Source: Arenibacter sp040216555 (GTDB lineage Bacteria > Bacteroidota > Bacteroidia > Flavobacteriales > Flavobacteriaceae). Taken from it: DNA of 64,000 bases. Of the stretch, positions 25,576 through 34,566 are shown one piece after another; position 1 is the stretch's first letter; the number at the start of each line of letters is the position of its first letter. The notes beneath the pieces are model-generated. The model was not told the origin of the DNA and searched no databases. It saw only the letters and a list, made by a program, of their open reading frames with translations. The DNA lies in contig JAVJOW010000024.1 of assembly GCA_040216555.1 (NCBI GenBank), positions 1 through 64,000 on the forward strand, written 5' to 3'. A program made the translations under genes and the position numbers.

Positions 25576-27210
25576 ATGAATTTAAAAATCATTTTTCAGC
25601 TTTCATTGGCAGTGACATTTCTTTTTTCATGTAAAGGTGATAAAGTGGACAAAATTGAGGGGGACCACACTTCCGACAAGCCCAATATTGTTTGGATTTA
25701 TTTGGAGGACACGGCACCTTTATTGGGCTGTTATGGTGCGGCATTGGTTGACACTCCCAATATAGACAGTCTTGCCACAAGGGGAGTGCTCTATAAAAAT
25801 GTATTTATGCCCGCCCCCGTATGTTCGGCAAGTAGGTCCAGTATCATCACCGGTATGATGTCTACTAGTTTCGGGGCACAAAACCATCATAGTTCCAGGA
25901 CTACGGAGTCGGCCATATATTTGCCCGAACAGGCGCAAACGATTCCCGAACTATTTAAAGGGGCCGGATATTTCACCTTCAATAATGGTAAGGACGATTA
26001 TAATTTTGTGTACGATAGGAAAGACCTGTATGATCAAGAGTACGTATACCATCCCTTGTATGGGAAAAGTGGTGAACGGTTAGATCTGGCTAGCTTGAAA
26101 GGGAAAGAACCCTTTTTTGGGCAGATTCAGATGTATGGGGGAAAGGAAATTTTCAATTCCAAATTCAAGGAGAACGTGGCTTCCCCGGTGGACCGTTCCC
26201 AGATAAAACTGCCACCTTATTTGCCCCATCACCCGGCTATAGTGGAGGAATATGCCAACCATCTGGATGCCATTCAGATTACCGATGAAAAAGTAGGTGA
26301 AATTATGGGTAAACTCAGGGAAAACGATCTGTTAAAGAACACTATAGTTTTCTTTTTTTCCGATCATGGAATGCGTTTGACCAGGAATAAGCAATTCCTT
26401 TATGATGGGGGACTACAGGTGCCCTTGATCATTGCCGATTTTAGGGAAGGGAAATCAAAAATACAAACTGGATCGGTGAATTCCGACCTGATCGCCGGAT
26501 TGGATTTGGGAACAACTGCCCTTGCTTTGGCCAAAATCCCTATTCCGGAAAATATGGAAGGCAGGGATATTTTTAATGAGTCCATAGGCCCTCGGGAGTT
26601 TGTGATTTCTACCAGAGATCGTTGCGATTTTACCATAGACCGGATACGGTCCGTGCGGTCCAAGGAGTTTAAGTATATCCGAAACTTTATGACGGACAGG
26701 CCTTATACACAACCTACATATATGGATTTTGATAAGGTAGAGTTTGTAGGGGTAATGAAACAATTGCATACGGAAGGAAAGTTGAATGAGGCACAAGATC
26801 GCTTCATGGCTGCTGTGCGGCCCTCGGAAGAATTGTATGATATAAATGCCGATCCTTTTGAATTGAACAATTTGGCGCAAAATCCTCAATATTCCAAAGT
26901 ATTGGAGAAATACCGTTCTGTGTTAAATCAATGGGTTTTGGAAACCGATGACAAAGGACAATACGGAGAGGATGAGGCCGGTTTGAAATTCATGTTGGGC
27001 ATATGGGGAAAGGACTGTGTTAATCCAGAGTACGATGTTCTCAGGAAGAAATATCCAAACTTTGAGGGATCGTTGGTTTATTTAAAGAGTGAAACCTCTA
27101 AAAAAGTGGAACCAGATTTTGTTGGCACGCCGCTTTTTGACATAGAAGGGGATCAACTTGTTCAATTTTCTGTGAGGCCTATGTCAGAAAAATCAGGGGA
27201 AGAATTATAG
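25576..27210 (+). CDS. Arylsulfatase-type sulfatase lipoprotein
   Basis: A 544-residue type I sulfatase with a lipoprotein signal (Cys19 in FLFSC). The active-site Cys83 in the motif CSASR is the residue matured to formylglycine by an anaerobic or aerobic maturase, which is not in the window. Metal-ligand regions are visible near residues 44-45 (Glu-Asp), in SDHGM and in the C-terminal part. The family hydrolyses sulfate esters from carbohydrates; marine flavobacteria use such enzymes to desulfate algal polysaccharides. It is not adjacent to a SusCD pair but next to the uronate TRAP system, suggesting a substrate that contains both sulfate and uronic acid, such as ulvan or a fucan (inference). 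Confidence 0.9.
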   Translation: MNLKIIFQLSLAVTFLFSCKGDKVDKIEGDHTSDKPNIVWIYLEDTAPLLGCYGAALVDTPNIDSLATRGVLYKNVFMPAPVCSASRSSIITGMMSTSFGAQNHHSSRTTESAIYLPEQAQTIPELFKGAGYFTFNNGKDDYNFVYDRKDLYDQEYVYHPLYGKSGERLDLASLKGKEPFFGQIQMYGGKEIFNSKFKENVASPVDRSQIKLPPYLPHHPAIVEEYANHLDAIQITDEKVGEIMGKLRENDLLKNTIVFFFSDHGMRLTRNKQFLYDGGLQVPLIIADFREGKSKIQTGSVNSDLIAGLDLGTTALALAKIPIPENMEGRDIFNESIGPREFVISTRDRCDFTIDRIRSVRSKEFKYIRNFMTDRPYTQPTYMDFDKVEFVGVMKQLHTEGKLNEAQDRFMAAVRPSEELYDINADPFELNNLAQNPQYSKVLEKYRSVLNQWVLETDDKGQYGEDEAGLKFMLGIWGKDCVNPEYDVLRKKYPNFEGSLVYLKSETSKKVEPDFVGTPLFDIEGDQLVQFSVRPMSEKSGEEL

Positions 27211-27277
27211 ATTGTTATGGCAGGTACAACCAAAACAATAGCGTTATTCTGGTTTAGATAATGTTGCCAAGGGGAAA

Positions 27278-27904
27278 TTAAGCATTAAATTCTTCCAATA
27301 TTTTAATGGCCTCTTCATCGGATACCTGATCAAAATCCATATAAAACTGTCCCACGGCCTGAAAATTGAAGGGTGTCTCCAAGCATACTACTTCGTCTAC
27401 ATAAGATGCAGCATTTAATTTTTGTACTGTTGATTTGGGGGCCACTGGTATGGCGATGACAATTTTTTCCGGCTTTTGGTCATAGACCAGCTGTGCGGTG
27501 ACCCGTATAGTGTTTCCTGTGGCGATACCGTCGTCTATTATGATAACTATTTTATCCTTTAAGGCTATGGGGGATCTATTCCTAAAATATTGGTTTTGTC
27601 TTTTTTTTAGCTTTTCGCGAAGACGTTTCATTTCTTTCTCTATATAACCGATCGAAATTTCAACGTTATCGTCCAGAATAATATTATTGAGACTAACAGC
27701 CCCGATGGCAAATTCCTTGTTGAAGGGATGACCTATTTTTTTTGAAAGGGCCACATCCAATTTGGCGTTCAATGATTTGGCCACAATGGCTCCCAAGGGT
27801 AATCCGCCCCTAGGTATTGCCAAGATCACTACATTCTCTTTATCCTTGTATGAGTTTAGCTTTTTCGCCAGCCGTAGCCCGGCATCGATTCTGTCCTTAA
27901 ACAT
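27278..27904 (-). CDS. Phosphoribosyltransferase-family protein
   Basis: 208 residues with the PRPP-binding loop IIIDDGIATGNT (residues 121-132) and PRGGLPLGA near residue 31. This is the stand-alone form of a domain that in mycobacteria and others is fused to a dienelactone-hydrolase-like domain. Here that second domain is the neighbouring gene, two bases upstream. The natural reaction of this group is not established; a stress-related role is commonly suspected. No signal peptide, so cytoplasmic. Confidence 0.88.
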   Translation of the reverse strand: MFKDRIDAGLRLAKKLNSYKDKENVVILAIPRGGLPLGAIVAKSLNAKLDVALSKKIGHPFNKEFAIGAVSLNNIILDDNVEISIGYIEKEMKRLREKLKKRQNQYFRNRSPIALKDKIVIIIDDGIATGNTIRVTAQLVYDQKPEKIVIAIPVAPKSTVQKLNAASYVDEVVCLETPFNFQAVGQFYMDFDQVSDEEAIKILEEFNA

Positions 27905-27906
27905 TT

Positions 27907-28563
27907 TTATGGGTTTTTAGTTGTTAACCATTTCTCAAACCATGCTGCGGAAAGTTCGGCCACCTTCTCCAGTTTTCCTTGTTCCTCAAAAAGATGGTTT
28001 GCCCCCGGAATGGTTTCAATTTTTTTTTCGCATTCCATTATGGCATAGGCTTGAATATTCAGTTCCAGTACTACCGAATCCTTTCCGCCAACTATTAATA
28101 AGGTTGGAGCACTAATCTCGGGTATTTCATCAAGGGCAAGGTCCGGTCGCCCGCCCCTGGAAACAATGGCTTTTATAGCATCCTTAAAAAAGGCGGCCGC
28201 TCTTAGGGCCGATGCTGCACCCGTACTGGCCCCAAAATAGCCCAAGGGAAATCCCTCGGTTTCATTTTGTTGTTGTACCCATTTTGTTACTGCCATAAGA
28301 CGACTGGTTAAAAGGTCGATGTTGAACCGTGTTTCGTAGCTTTTGTCTTCGGTTTCGGTCAATAAGTCGAGCAATAAGGTAGCCAATCCCTTTTGATTAA
28401 GTATGTTGGCAACGTAATTATTTCTGGGGCTAAGCCTACTGCTACCACTACCGTGTGAAAAGATTACCAAACCCTTGGCATTTTCAGGCATGTACAAATT
28501 AGCCTTTAATGTTAGGTGTTTTAAGGGGATGGAAATAACGTTATTTTGGTCTTTTACTAACAT
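27907..28563 (-). CDS. Dienelactone-hydrolase-like alpha/beta hydrolase
   Basis: 218 residues with a complete catalytic triad: Ser113 in GASTG, Asp162 in GGKDS and His190 in GANHLF, plus an oxyanion segment FSHGSGSSRLSPRN. It is the first gene of a two-gene operon with the phosphoribosyltransferase, separated by only two bases, and corresponds to the other half of a fusion known from other phyla. Substrate unknown. Confidence 0.87.
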   Translation of the reverse strand: MLVKDQNNVISIPLKHLTLKANLYMPENAKGLVIFSHGSGSSRLSPRNNYVANILNQKGLATLLLDLLTETEDKSYETRFNIDLLTSRLMAVTKWVQQQNETEGFPLGYFGASTGAASALRAAAFFKDAIKAIVSRGGRPDLALDEIPEISAPTLLIVGGKDSVVLELNIQAYAIMECEKKIETIPGANHLFEEQGKLEKVAELSAAWFEKWLTTKNP

Positions 28564-28930
28564 TATAATGATATTTTGTATTGAGTAGTTTTACGGTATT
28601 TGCAGGAATAATTCCTAAATACACCAACTTTCGTTCACAACAATTTTAGGCCCAGACATTGGCCTTTTAGGATTGGAAAAATAGTTTTCTGCTATACCGT
28701 CATTTATTAAAGTAGAGTAATTCTCCAGGCAAAACAATGATATAGGTCATATGCCAATGCTAAAGGGGATTCACGTTTAAGATGTGTAGTGGAAATGTAT
28801 TTTCGTCCCCCTTCAAGTTTAGGACTAAATTTGGGTAAGGAAAGATGGTATGGAATTGCCATGTATTTTATTAGTGAAACTCAATTTTGAGAAGTCAGTA
28901 AGACGCACTGAAAATTGCAAGTTGAACTAA
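28564..28930. other. Spacer upstream of the hydrolase/phosphoribosyltransferase operon
   Basis: No gene is seen. The stretch holds the candidate palindromic site listed at 28738-28749 and should contain the operon promoter, but I could not find a clear -7 box. Confidence 0.5.
28738..28749. promoter_or_regulatory. CRP/FNR-like palindromic half-site pair
   Basis: TGATATAGGTCA has TGA and TCA arms separated by six bases, flanked by A and T so that the arms extend to ATGA/TCAT. This resembles sites of the CRP/FNR family. It lies about 175 bases upstream of the hydrolase gene. No cognate regulator is in the window. Confidence 0.3.
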
Positions 28931-28950
28931 TCCCGCCTTTTTCGGCGGGA
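28931..28950. terminator. GC-rich hairpin
   Basis: TCCCGCC (28931-28937) pairs with GGCGGGA (28944-28950) around a T-rich loop. There is no T-run on either strand directly after it, so it could be an RNA structure or repeat part rather than a true terminator. Confidence 0.45.
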
Positions 28951-28960
28951 TCTAGGTTCA

Positions 28961-29045
28961 ATACCTCGCCCTTTGGGTCGATTCCTATTATTGGGTTCAG
29001 GGCCTGCCTTTGTCGGACAGACAGGCTTGCCCTGAGGTTTAATGC
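28961..29045. repeat. Intergenic compound palindrome
   Basis: The left arm contains AATACCTCG and the right arm CTGAGGTTTAAT; between them GCCTG and CAGGC form an inner hairpin around 29007-29031. The segment GGCTTGCCCTGAGGTTTAAT resembles GGCTTGCCCCGGGGATTAT in the palindrome at 132-165, so both look like members of one dispersed family. Confidence 0.5.
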
Positions 29046-29070
29046 CTTTTATTCCAAAATTGGCAATAAA

Positions 29071-29096
29071 AAAAGCCCTTGGATCTAAGGGCTTTT
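29071..29096 (-). terminator. Rho-independent terminator of the 29167 gene
   Basis: AAAAGCCCTT (29071-29080) pairs perfectly with AAGGGCTTTT (29087-29096) around a six-base loop. On the minus strand the stem is followed by a run of seven T. A second imperfect hairpin with GCTGC/GCAGC arms lies between it and the stop codon. Confidence 0.85.
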
Positions 29097-29166
29097 GATT
29101 TACTTAAGAATGCTTTTGGCTTTGCTGCACTATTTATATTGGCAGCACAAGCATTATGAGTGCCGA

Positions 29167-29532
29167 CTAAAGTCTGACCAGCTCTTCTGCGTCTATAGCT
29201 TCTTTAAGTCTCGCTTTTATATAGCTATGGCTGTTAAAAAAGCGTTTTCCGTTTTGTCTCTTTAAGTGTACTACCTTGCTGCCATCTGGCATCACTTGCA
29301 TTTTGGAAACGACCACTTTGCTTTCGAAAAGTGTTTTGTAGTTTGGAATTCCCCCTTTCTTAATGATAAAATTCATCCTCGGTACTTCTATATGTTCATA
29401 TAGATTTGACGAGGGACTTCCAATCATTAATACCGAACCAACTTCCAAGTCATCAATTTCGTTTGTTGTTGTCGATGCTTGCAGTAATGTAATTCCGCAA
29501 ATAAAATAAAGTGCTGTTAATACTGTTTTCAT
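29167..29532 (-). CDS. Small secreted protein of unknown function
   Basis: 121 residues when started at the ATG at 29532 (MKTVLTALYFICGITLLQA), which gives a clean Sec signal peptide; an upstream ATG at 29565 would put charged residues in front of it. The mature part is basic and contains GSVLMIGSPSSNLYEHIEVP and a C-terminal helix. I recognise it only as a conserved-looking flavobacterial hypothetical. It has its own terminator and appears monocistronic. Confidence 0.72.
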   Translation of the reverse strand: MKTVLTALYFICGITLLQASTTTNEIDDLEVGSVLMIGSPSSNLYEHIEVPRMNFIIKKGGIPNYKTLFESKVVVSKMQVMPDGSKVVHLKRQNGKRFFNSHSYIKARLKEAIDAEELVRL

Positions 29533-29935
29533 AGTTTTAAAGGTGTTTTTTAATTGTTTAATCATTTTTACCGCTTAAAAATAATAATTATGGAATATTT
29601 ATTTTCTTAAGATTTTCATAAATCGGCTCATAAAAGAAGCTAAATGGGAGCAGGGCATCTTACCAAGATTGTTGGGAAGAATCTACTGATTTCTTTACCA
29701 TTGAGGGGATAGCGAAATTCTACACTGTTTGGATCAGGGAGTATTAAAGTGTTCTATTCCAAAAATTGGAGAGTATTGGATGTTTGGGAATTGGGTAAAA
29801 AAAGATCCCTATAGAAAATGCCTTAAGGGATCTTTATTTTATGAATACTACATTAAAAGAATATTGTGGTTTTGGGCCAACACTGTCCTATCACTCAGAG
29901 TAATAGCAGTAGCATTTTGGGTATTGCCTAGAAGA
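29533..29935. other. Spacer with terminator, otherwise empty
   Basis: Apart from the terminator at 29801-29835, no gene or clear promoter is seen. A plus-strand frame at 29729-29968 runs through that hairpin and into the next gene on the other strand and is not credible. Confidence 0.5.
29801..29835 (-). terminator. Terminator of the sorbosone-dehydrogenase-like gene
   Basis: AAAGATCCCT (29801-29810) pairs with AGGGATCTTT (29826-29835). On the minus strand the stem is followed by a T-run. It lies about 100 bases after the stop of the gene at 29936-31201. Confidence 0.75.
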
Positions 29936-31201
29936 TCAATAGGTTATTTTGTATACGGTACCGTTTAGATCTTCACTAACATACAATTCACCATTAGGCC
30001 CTTGTGCCAACCCACAGGGTCTGTGCTGAATTGGGCCACTGGGATTTGCCAGGTCTATACCGGAAAAGTTATCCGCAAAAATTTCCCAATTTCCATTTGG
30101 CTTGCCATCCTTAAAAGGTATGAAGGCCACGAAATATCCTTTTTTTAATTCTGGGGACTGTCCATGAAATGCAATAAAAGCGCCATTTCTATATTTTTCC
30201 GGAAACATGGTTCCTGTGTAAAAAAGAAGGTCATTGGGAGCCAAATGGGCTGGGAATGCCATTATAGGTTCTATAGCGTTTTCGTTTCCTGTTTTTTCAC
30301 CGTCGCCCCCATATTCCGGGGCAAGGATATTCTTCTTCTTAAACTGATCGTAATAGATATAGGGCCAACCAGCATCATCACCTTCATGAAGCTCATATAG
30401 AGTTTCTGCAGGTAGTTCTTCACTGTGTTTGGCCGTATAGTATTCAGGATAAAAATCATGGAAAGCCCCGCGCCCATGAACTACAGCGAATAAGGAGTTG
30501 GTCTTGTAATTCCAAGCTGTGCCCACGGCATTTTTAACTCCGGTGGCATAACGTATTCCATCAGAAAATGATTGGTTTAATTTATCGGCCTTGAATTGCC
30601 AAATACCTCCTGCAGAATCCAGAATAGCGCAGGGCATAATTCCGTTTCCGGTGCCTTCCTCACGACAGGAATCGTTCCAAGAGCCTATGGTTACATAGAT
30701 GTTGGCATTATCGTCAATCACAAATGATTTTGCATTGTCCCGGCCTTTATCTGCCAATCCGTCGACTATATTCTCTGGATTTTCAATATCGATAATCTCA
30801 TCATTTTCATTTAATTTATAGCGATAGACCCCAGAATTGGAGGAGGTATATAAATAACCATTTTTAATCAAAATGCCTGTCCCAGGGAGATTGCCAAATG
30901 GTTGTTCTACATCAATTTTTCCGTCTTGATCGATATCCTTTAATAAAACAATAGCTTTTTCATCTTTTAGTTTGGATCTATTTACGTAGATATCCCCAAT
31001 TTTTGAGATTGTCATATGTCGTAGATTTCCCAAATCCTCCGCAACGACTTCCAACGAAAATCCCTCCGGGATTACTATGTCGGTGTCATTAACAGGTTCG
31101 GCTTTTTCGGGAGATTTCGGTTTACATTGAGTTGTTAACGACCCCAATAAAACGATCATAGATAAGAAAGGTAAAACAGGGCGGGAAATAATGTTTTTCA
31201 T
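29936..31201 (-). CDS. Glucose/sorbosone-dehydrogenase-like beta-propeller lipoprotein
   Basis: 421 residues with a lipoprotein signal (Cys26 in LTTQC). The rest matches the six-bladed PQQ-dependent sugar dehydrogenase fold: IVIPEGFSLEVVAEDLGNLRHM near the start, IWQFKADKLNQ, YATGVKNAVGTAWN in the middle, and GPIQHRPCGLAQGPNGELYVSED near the end. Family members oxidise sugars with PQQ at the cell surface, but many Bacteroidetes homologues have no proven cofactor or substrate. No cytochrome domain is fused here. Monocistronic, with a terminator downstream. Confidence 0.82.
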   Translation of the reverse strand: MKNIISRPVLPFLSMIVLLGSLTTQCKPKSPEKAEPVNDTDIVIPEGFSLEVVAEDLGNLRHMTISKIGDIYVNRSKLKDEKAIVLLKDIDQDGKIDVEQPFGNLPGTGILIKNGYLYTSSNSGVYRYKLNENDEIIDIENPENIVDGLADKGRDNAKSFVIDDNANIYVTIGSWNDSCREEGTGNGIMPCAILDSAGGIWQFKADKLNQSFSDGIRYATGVKNAVGTAWNYKTNSLFAVVHGRGAFHDFYPEYYTAKHSEELPAETLYELHEGDDAGWPYIYYDQFKKKNILAPEYGGDGEKTGNENAIEPIMAFPAHLAPNDLLFYTGTMFPEKYRNGAFIAFHGQSPELKKGYFVAFIPFKDGKPNGNWEIFADNFSGIDLANPSGPIQHRPCGLAQGPNGELYVSEDLNGTVYKITY

Positions 31202-31397
31202 GAATATTTTTTAGTTTGGTTGGATCAAGGGCTAAAGATAGCATATCAATCTTATTTTTTGGAAAAAAAACCAAATTTGGCCCTAGATGTCCAAGTGTTT
31301 TAATTCTTTCCCTTAGTGGTCTTGTGAAAATAATATGCTTATTTTGGTTGTTGGATTATTTGTTCATAGGAGCGCACAGGAAATAGGAACCAAGCTA

Positions 31398-34300
31398 ATG
31401 GAGTACAATAAAATTCGAATTACTGCGGATCAAGCCATCAAAATAGCCGCTAAAAACTTTAATATTCAAGGAACGGTCAAACCATTGCCTGGGGAAATCG
31501 ATTTTAATTTTAAAATTGATGCAACCGATGGGAAGGCCTATATCCTAAAAATATCCCGTCCGGACGAGAACACGGATTATTTGGATTTTCAGCAGAAGTT
31601 ATTGCAATATGTAGCTAAGAACGGGTCGGACTTAACTGTTCCCAGAGCCATTCCAGATAAAAATGGGAGGTTGATTTCGGAGACTTTGGACGATTCAGGT
31701 CTAATCAGGAAAGTGCGACTGTTGTCCTGGATAGCAGGCAGGGTCTGGAGTGGCGTAAACCCACAATTGGATGATCTTCGTTACAGCTTGGGAGAGCATT
31801 GTGGAAGGCTAACAGCTGCCTTGCAGGGTTTTGATCATCCCGAGGCCCATCGGAAATTTGATTGGAATATAGCAGAGGGGGATTGGACCACAGATTATCT
31901 CGACCTCTTTAGAATTGGTGATAAAGATGTCATTTCCTATTTTCAGGACCAATTTCAGCTGGCACAACCCAGTTATTCCGGCCTAAGGCAGGCAGTGGTT
32001 CACAACGATGCCAATGACAATAATGTTATTGTTTCCCAAAACCTGATCGGTCCCAAGGTAGTTTGCGCCATAGATTTCGGGGATTCCGTTTATACCCAAA
32101 TTATCAATGATTTGGCCGTAGCTTGTGCCTATGCCATAATGCACCACAATGATCCGCTTCAGGCAGCTTTGCCTATTGTTAGTGGCTATCATAGTTCTTT
32201 TCCTTTACAGGAAAAGGAGTTGGAACATTTGTATACCGCCATTGCTATGCGCTTGGTGATATCCGTAACCAAATCTGCGATCAATAAAAGCAAGGAACCG
32301 GACAATGCCTATCTTTTGATCAGTGAAAAACCGGCATGGGAATTATTGCGGAAATGGAAGGATATCAATGCCGATTTTGCACACTATAGTTTTAGGGAAA
32401 CCTGTGGGTATACCGTCCATCCCAAAGAGGAAAAATTCAAGCATTGGTCCCAAAGACAAACCTTTTCCCTAGAAAACCTTTTCCCTAGTATAGGTTTTAA
32501 CGCAGTACATGCTCTGGATTTAAGCGTATCCAGTACTTGGTTGGGGCATGAAAAGGACTTTAATGACCTGGATTTTTTTCAGTATAAGCTTAATAAATTG
32601 CAGCGCCAACACCCTGCAAAAATTTTGGCGGGAGGTTATTTGGAGCCCCGCCCGATCTACACTACATCCTCTTATGATAAAGTAGGGAACTACGGAAGGG
32701 AAAGTAGGAGTATACATTTAGGAGTCGATTTTTGGTTGCCTGCCAGTACTCCGGTACATGCGCTTTTTGATGGGGAAGTGGTTACCGCTGTTAATGATGA
32801 AGGGGATAAGGAATATGGTGGATTGGTCATATTAAAGCATCAAGGGGAAGGTTTTGAGTTTTACACGCTGTATGGACATTTGTCCGTTGCAAGTGCTACC
32901 CGTAATGAGGTGGGCACCTTCATAAAGGCAGGTGGCGTCATAGGTGTTTTGGGGAATTGGCCAGAGAACGGTAATTGGGCCCCACATCTGCATTTTCAGA
33001 TTATGCTGTCCATGCTGCAATGTAAGATCGATTTTCCCGGAGTGGCATACCAAAGCCAGCTTGCCGTATGGAAAAGTCTTTGTCCGGATCCCAACCTTTT
33101 GTTCAAGACCAAGGGGCTTGTGGAAAGGCAAGCTACCTCCAATTCGGACATCATCGGTTATAGAAAACAACATTTGGGCAAAAGTTTAAGCCTGCAATAC
33201 AAGGTGCCCATTAAAATGGTACGTGGGGCAGGACAGTACCTAATGGACCAGTACGGAAGAAAATATCTGGACACCGTAAACAATGTGGCCCATGTGGGCC
33301 ATGAACATCCAGAAGTAGTCAAGGCAGGGCAGGAGCAAATGGCCTTGATCAATACCAATAGTCGCTATCTGCATGAAAACATCAATGCGTTGGCCAAGGA
33401 GCTGTTGGAGACTTTACCCCCTGAACTAAGTGTACTCCATTTTGTGAATTCGGGCAGCGAGGCTAACGAGTTGGCCATCCGTATGGTCAAGGCGGCCACC
33501 GGAGAGCGGGACATTATAGCCTCAGAGGTGGGATATCACGGAAATACCAATATGTGTATCGATATCAGTTCTTATAAGTTTGATGGCAAAGGAGGCAAGG
33601 GCGCCCCTGAACACACCCATATTTTTCCACTACCCGATGCTTTTAGGGGAAAATACCGCGGGAAAAATACAGGTCAGAAATATGCAGGGGAGGTTAAGGT
33701 GCAAATAGATAAGGTTTATGCTAAGGGCAGGGGAGTGGGCGGTTTCATCATAGAACCAATCATCAGCTGTGGGGGACAAATAGAGTTGCCGGAAGGTTTC
33801 TTGGCAAAAGCATATCAATATATAAGGAAATCAGGAGGACTATGTATTTCCGATGAGGTGCAGGTAGGTTGCGGGCGCATGGGCAGTACGTTTTGGGGCT
33901 TTCAGCTCCATGGGGTGGTTCCCGATATTGTGACTATAGGGAAACCATTGGGCAACGGACATCCCTTGGCCGCGGTAGCCTGTACCCAGGAAGTTGCGGA
34001 TAAATTTGCCAACGGCATGGAGTATTTTAACACCTTTGGGGGGAATCCCGTGTCCTGTGCCATAGGTGCAGAGGTATTAAGAGTTGTAAAACGCGAAAAG
34101 CTGCAGGCACATGCCTTGGTGGTTGGGAACCATTTGAAGAAGGAACTTATGGCTATGGCATTGAACTTTCCAATTATAGGTGATGTAAGGGGGCAGGGTC
34201 TTTTTTTGGGAATCGAGTTGGTGAACGCTAAAATGGAACCTTTGGCGGCCCAGACCGATTATTTGGCCAACCGTATGAAGGACCACGGTCTTCTTATGAG

Positions 34301-34424
34301 TATTGACGGTCCGGACCACAACGTTCTTAAAATTAAACCCCCTATGGTCTTTTCCCAGGAAAATGCTGAGGAACTTGTTTATTATTTAAAAAGGATTTTG
34401 GACGAAGACTTTATGAAAGTTTAA
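31398..34424 (+). CDS. Three-domain fusion: APH-like kinase, M23 peptidase, class III aminotransferase
   Basis: 1008 residues when started at the ATG at 31398 (MEYNKIRITADQA); the open extension to 31335 is an unlikely 21 residues. Domain 1 (about 5-320) is an APH/choline-kinase-like phosphotransferase with the catalytic HNDANDNN segment (His202, Asp204) and a following IDFGD. Domain 2 (about 420-560) is an M23 metallopeptidase with zinc ligands His440 and Asp444 (HLGVD) and His532 (HLHFQ). Domain 3 (about 595-1005) is a PLP-dependent class III aminotransferase with SGSEANELAIRM and Lys849 in IGKPLGNGHP as the PLP lysine. No signal peptide, so all three would be cytoplasmic. Similar triple fusions are known in scattered bacteria; the aminotransferase part resembles ethanolamine-phosphate phospho-lyases, and a kinase feeding a phospho-lyase would make chemical sense. 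The role of M23 is unexplained. Confidence 0.88.
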   Translation: MEYNKIRITADQAIKIAAKNFNIQGTVKPLPGEIDFNFKIDATDGKAYILKISRPDENTDYLDFQQKLLQYVAKNGSDLTVPRAIPDKNGRLISETLDDSGLIRKVRLLSWIAGRVWSGVNPQLDDLRYSLGEHCGRLTAALQGFDHPEAHRKFDWNIAEGDWTTDYLDLFRIGDKDVISYFQDQFQLAQPSYSGLRQAVVHNDANDNNVIVSQNLIGPKVVCAIDFGDSVYTQIINDLAVACAYAIMHHNDPLQAALPIVSGYHSSFPLQEKELEHLYTAIAMRLVISVTKSAINKSKEPDNAYLLISEKPAWELLRKWKDINADFAHYSFRETCGYTVHPKEEKFKHWSQRQTFSLENLFPSIGFNAVHALDLSVSSTWLGHEKDFNDLDFFQYKLNKLQRQHPAKILAGGYLEPRPIYTTSSYDKVGNYGRESRSIHLGVDFWLPASTPVHALFDGEVVTAVNDEGDKEYGGLVILKHQGEGFEFYTLYGHLSVASATRNEVGTFIKAGGVIGVLGNWPENGNWAPHLHFQIMLSMLQCKIDFPGVAYQSQLAVWKSLCPDPNLLFKTKGLVERQATSNSDIIGYRKQHLGKSLSLQYKVPIKMVRGAGQYLMDQYGRKYLDTVNNVAHVGHEHPEVVKAGQEQMALINTNSRYLHENINALAKELLETLPPELSVLHFVNSGSEANELAIRMVKAATGERDIIASEVGYHGNTNMCIDISSYKFDGKGGKGAPEHTHIFPLPDAFRGKYRGKNTGQKYAGEVKVQIDKVYAKGRGVGGFIIEPIISCGGQIELPEGFLAKAYQYIRKSGGLCISDEVQVGCGRMGSTFWGFQLHGVVPDIVTIGKPLGNGHPLAAVACTQEVADKFANGMEYFNTFGGNPVSCAIGAEVLRVVKREKLQAHALVVGNHLKKELMAMALNFPIIGDVRGQGLFLGIELVNAKMEPLAAQTDYLANRMKDHGLLMSIDGPDHNVLKIKPPMVFSQENAEELVYYLKRILDEDFMKV

Positions 34425-34470
34425 CTGATTGTGCGCAATTAACCATAGAAACATTATCATAGTCAGGTCA

Positions 34471-34500
34471 AGCGGATCCCGATGGTTATCGGGATCCGCT
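34471..34500. terminator. Perfect 13-base-pair hairpin between convergent genes
   Basis: AGCGGATCCCGAT (34471-34483) pairs perfectly with ATCGGGATCCGCT (34488-34500) across a GGTT loop. There is no T-run, so it may act as a bidirectional barrier or be a repeat. The TCCCGAT/ATCGGGA core also occurs in the hairpin near 39660-39677. Confidence 0.6.
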
Positions 34501-34566
34501 CGAGGGGACAGTGCAATATGATTAATTACAGATATTCAACATTGAAATCTTTAGTAACTATAAAAA

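Noticed and set aside
29729..29968. Plus-strand open frame of 79 codons
   Set aside because: It runs through a terminator hairpin and into the sorbosone-dehydrogenase-like gene on the other strand.
31398..34424. Aminoglycoside resistance kinase
   Set aside because: The APH-like domain is part of a metabolic fusion with an aminotransferase; APH-type folds have many other substrates.
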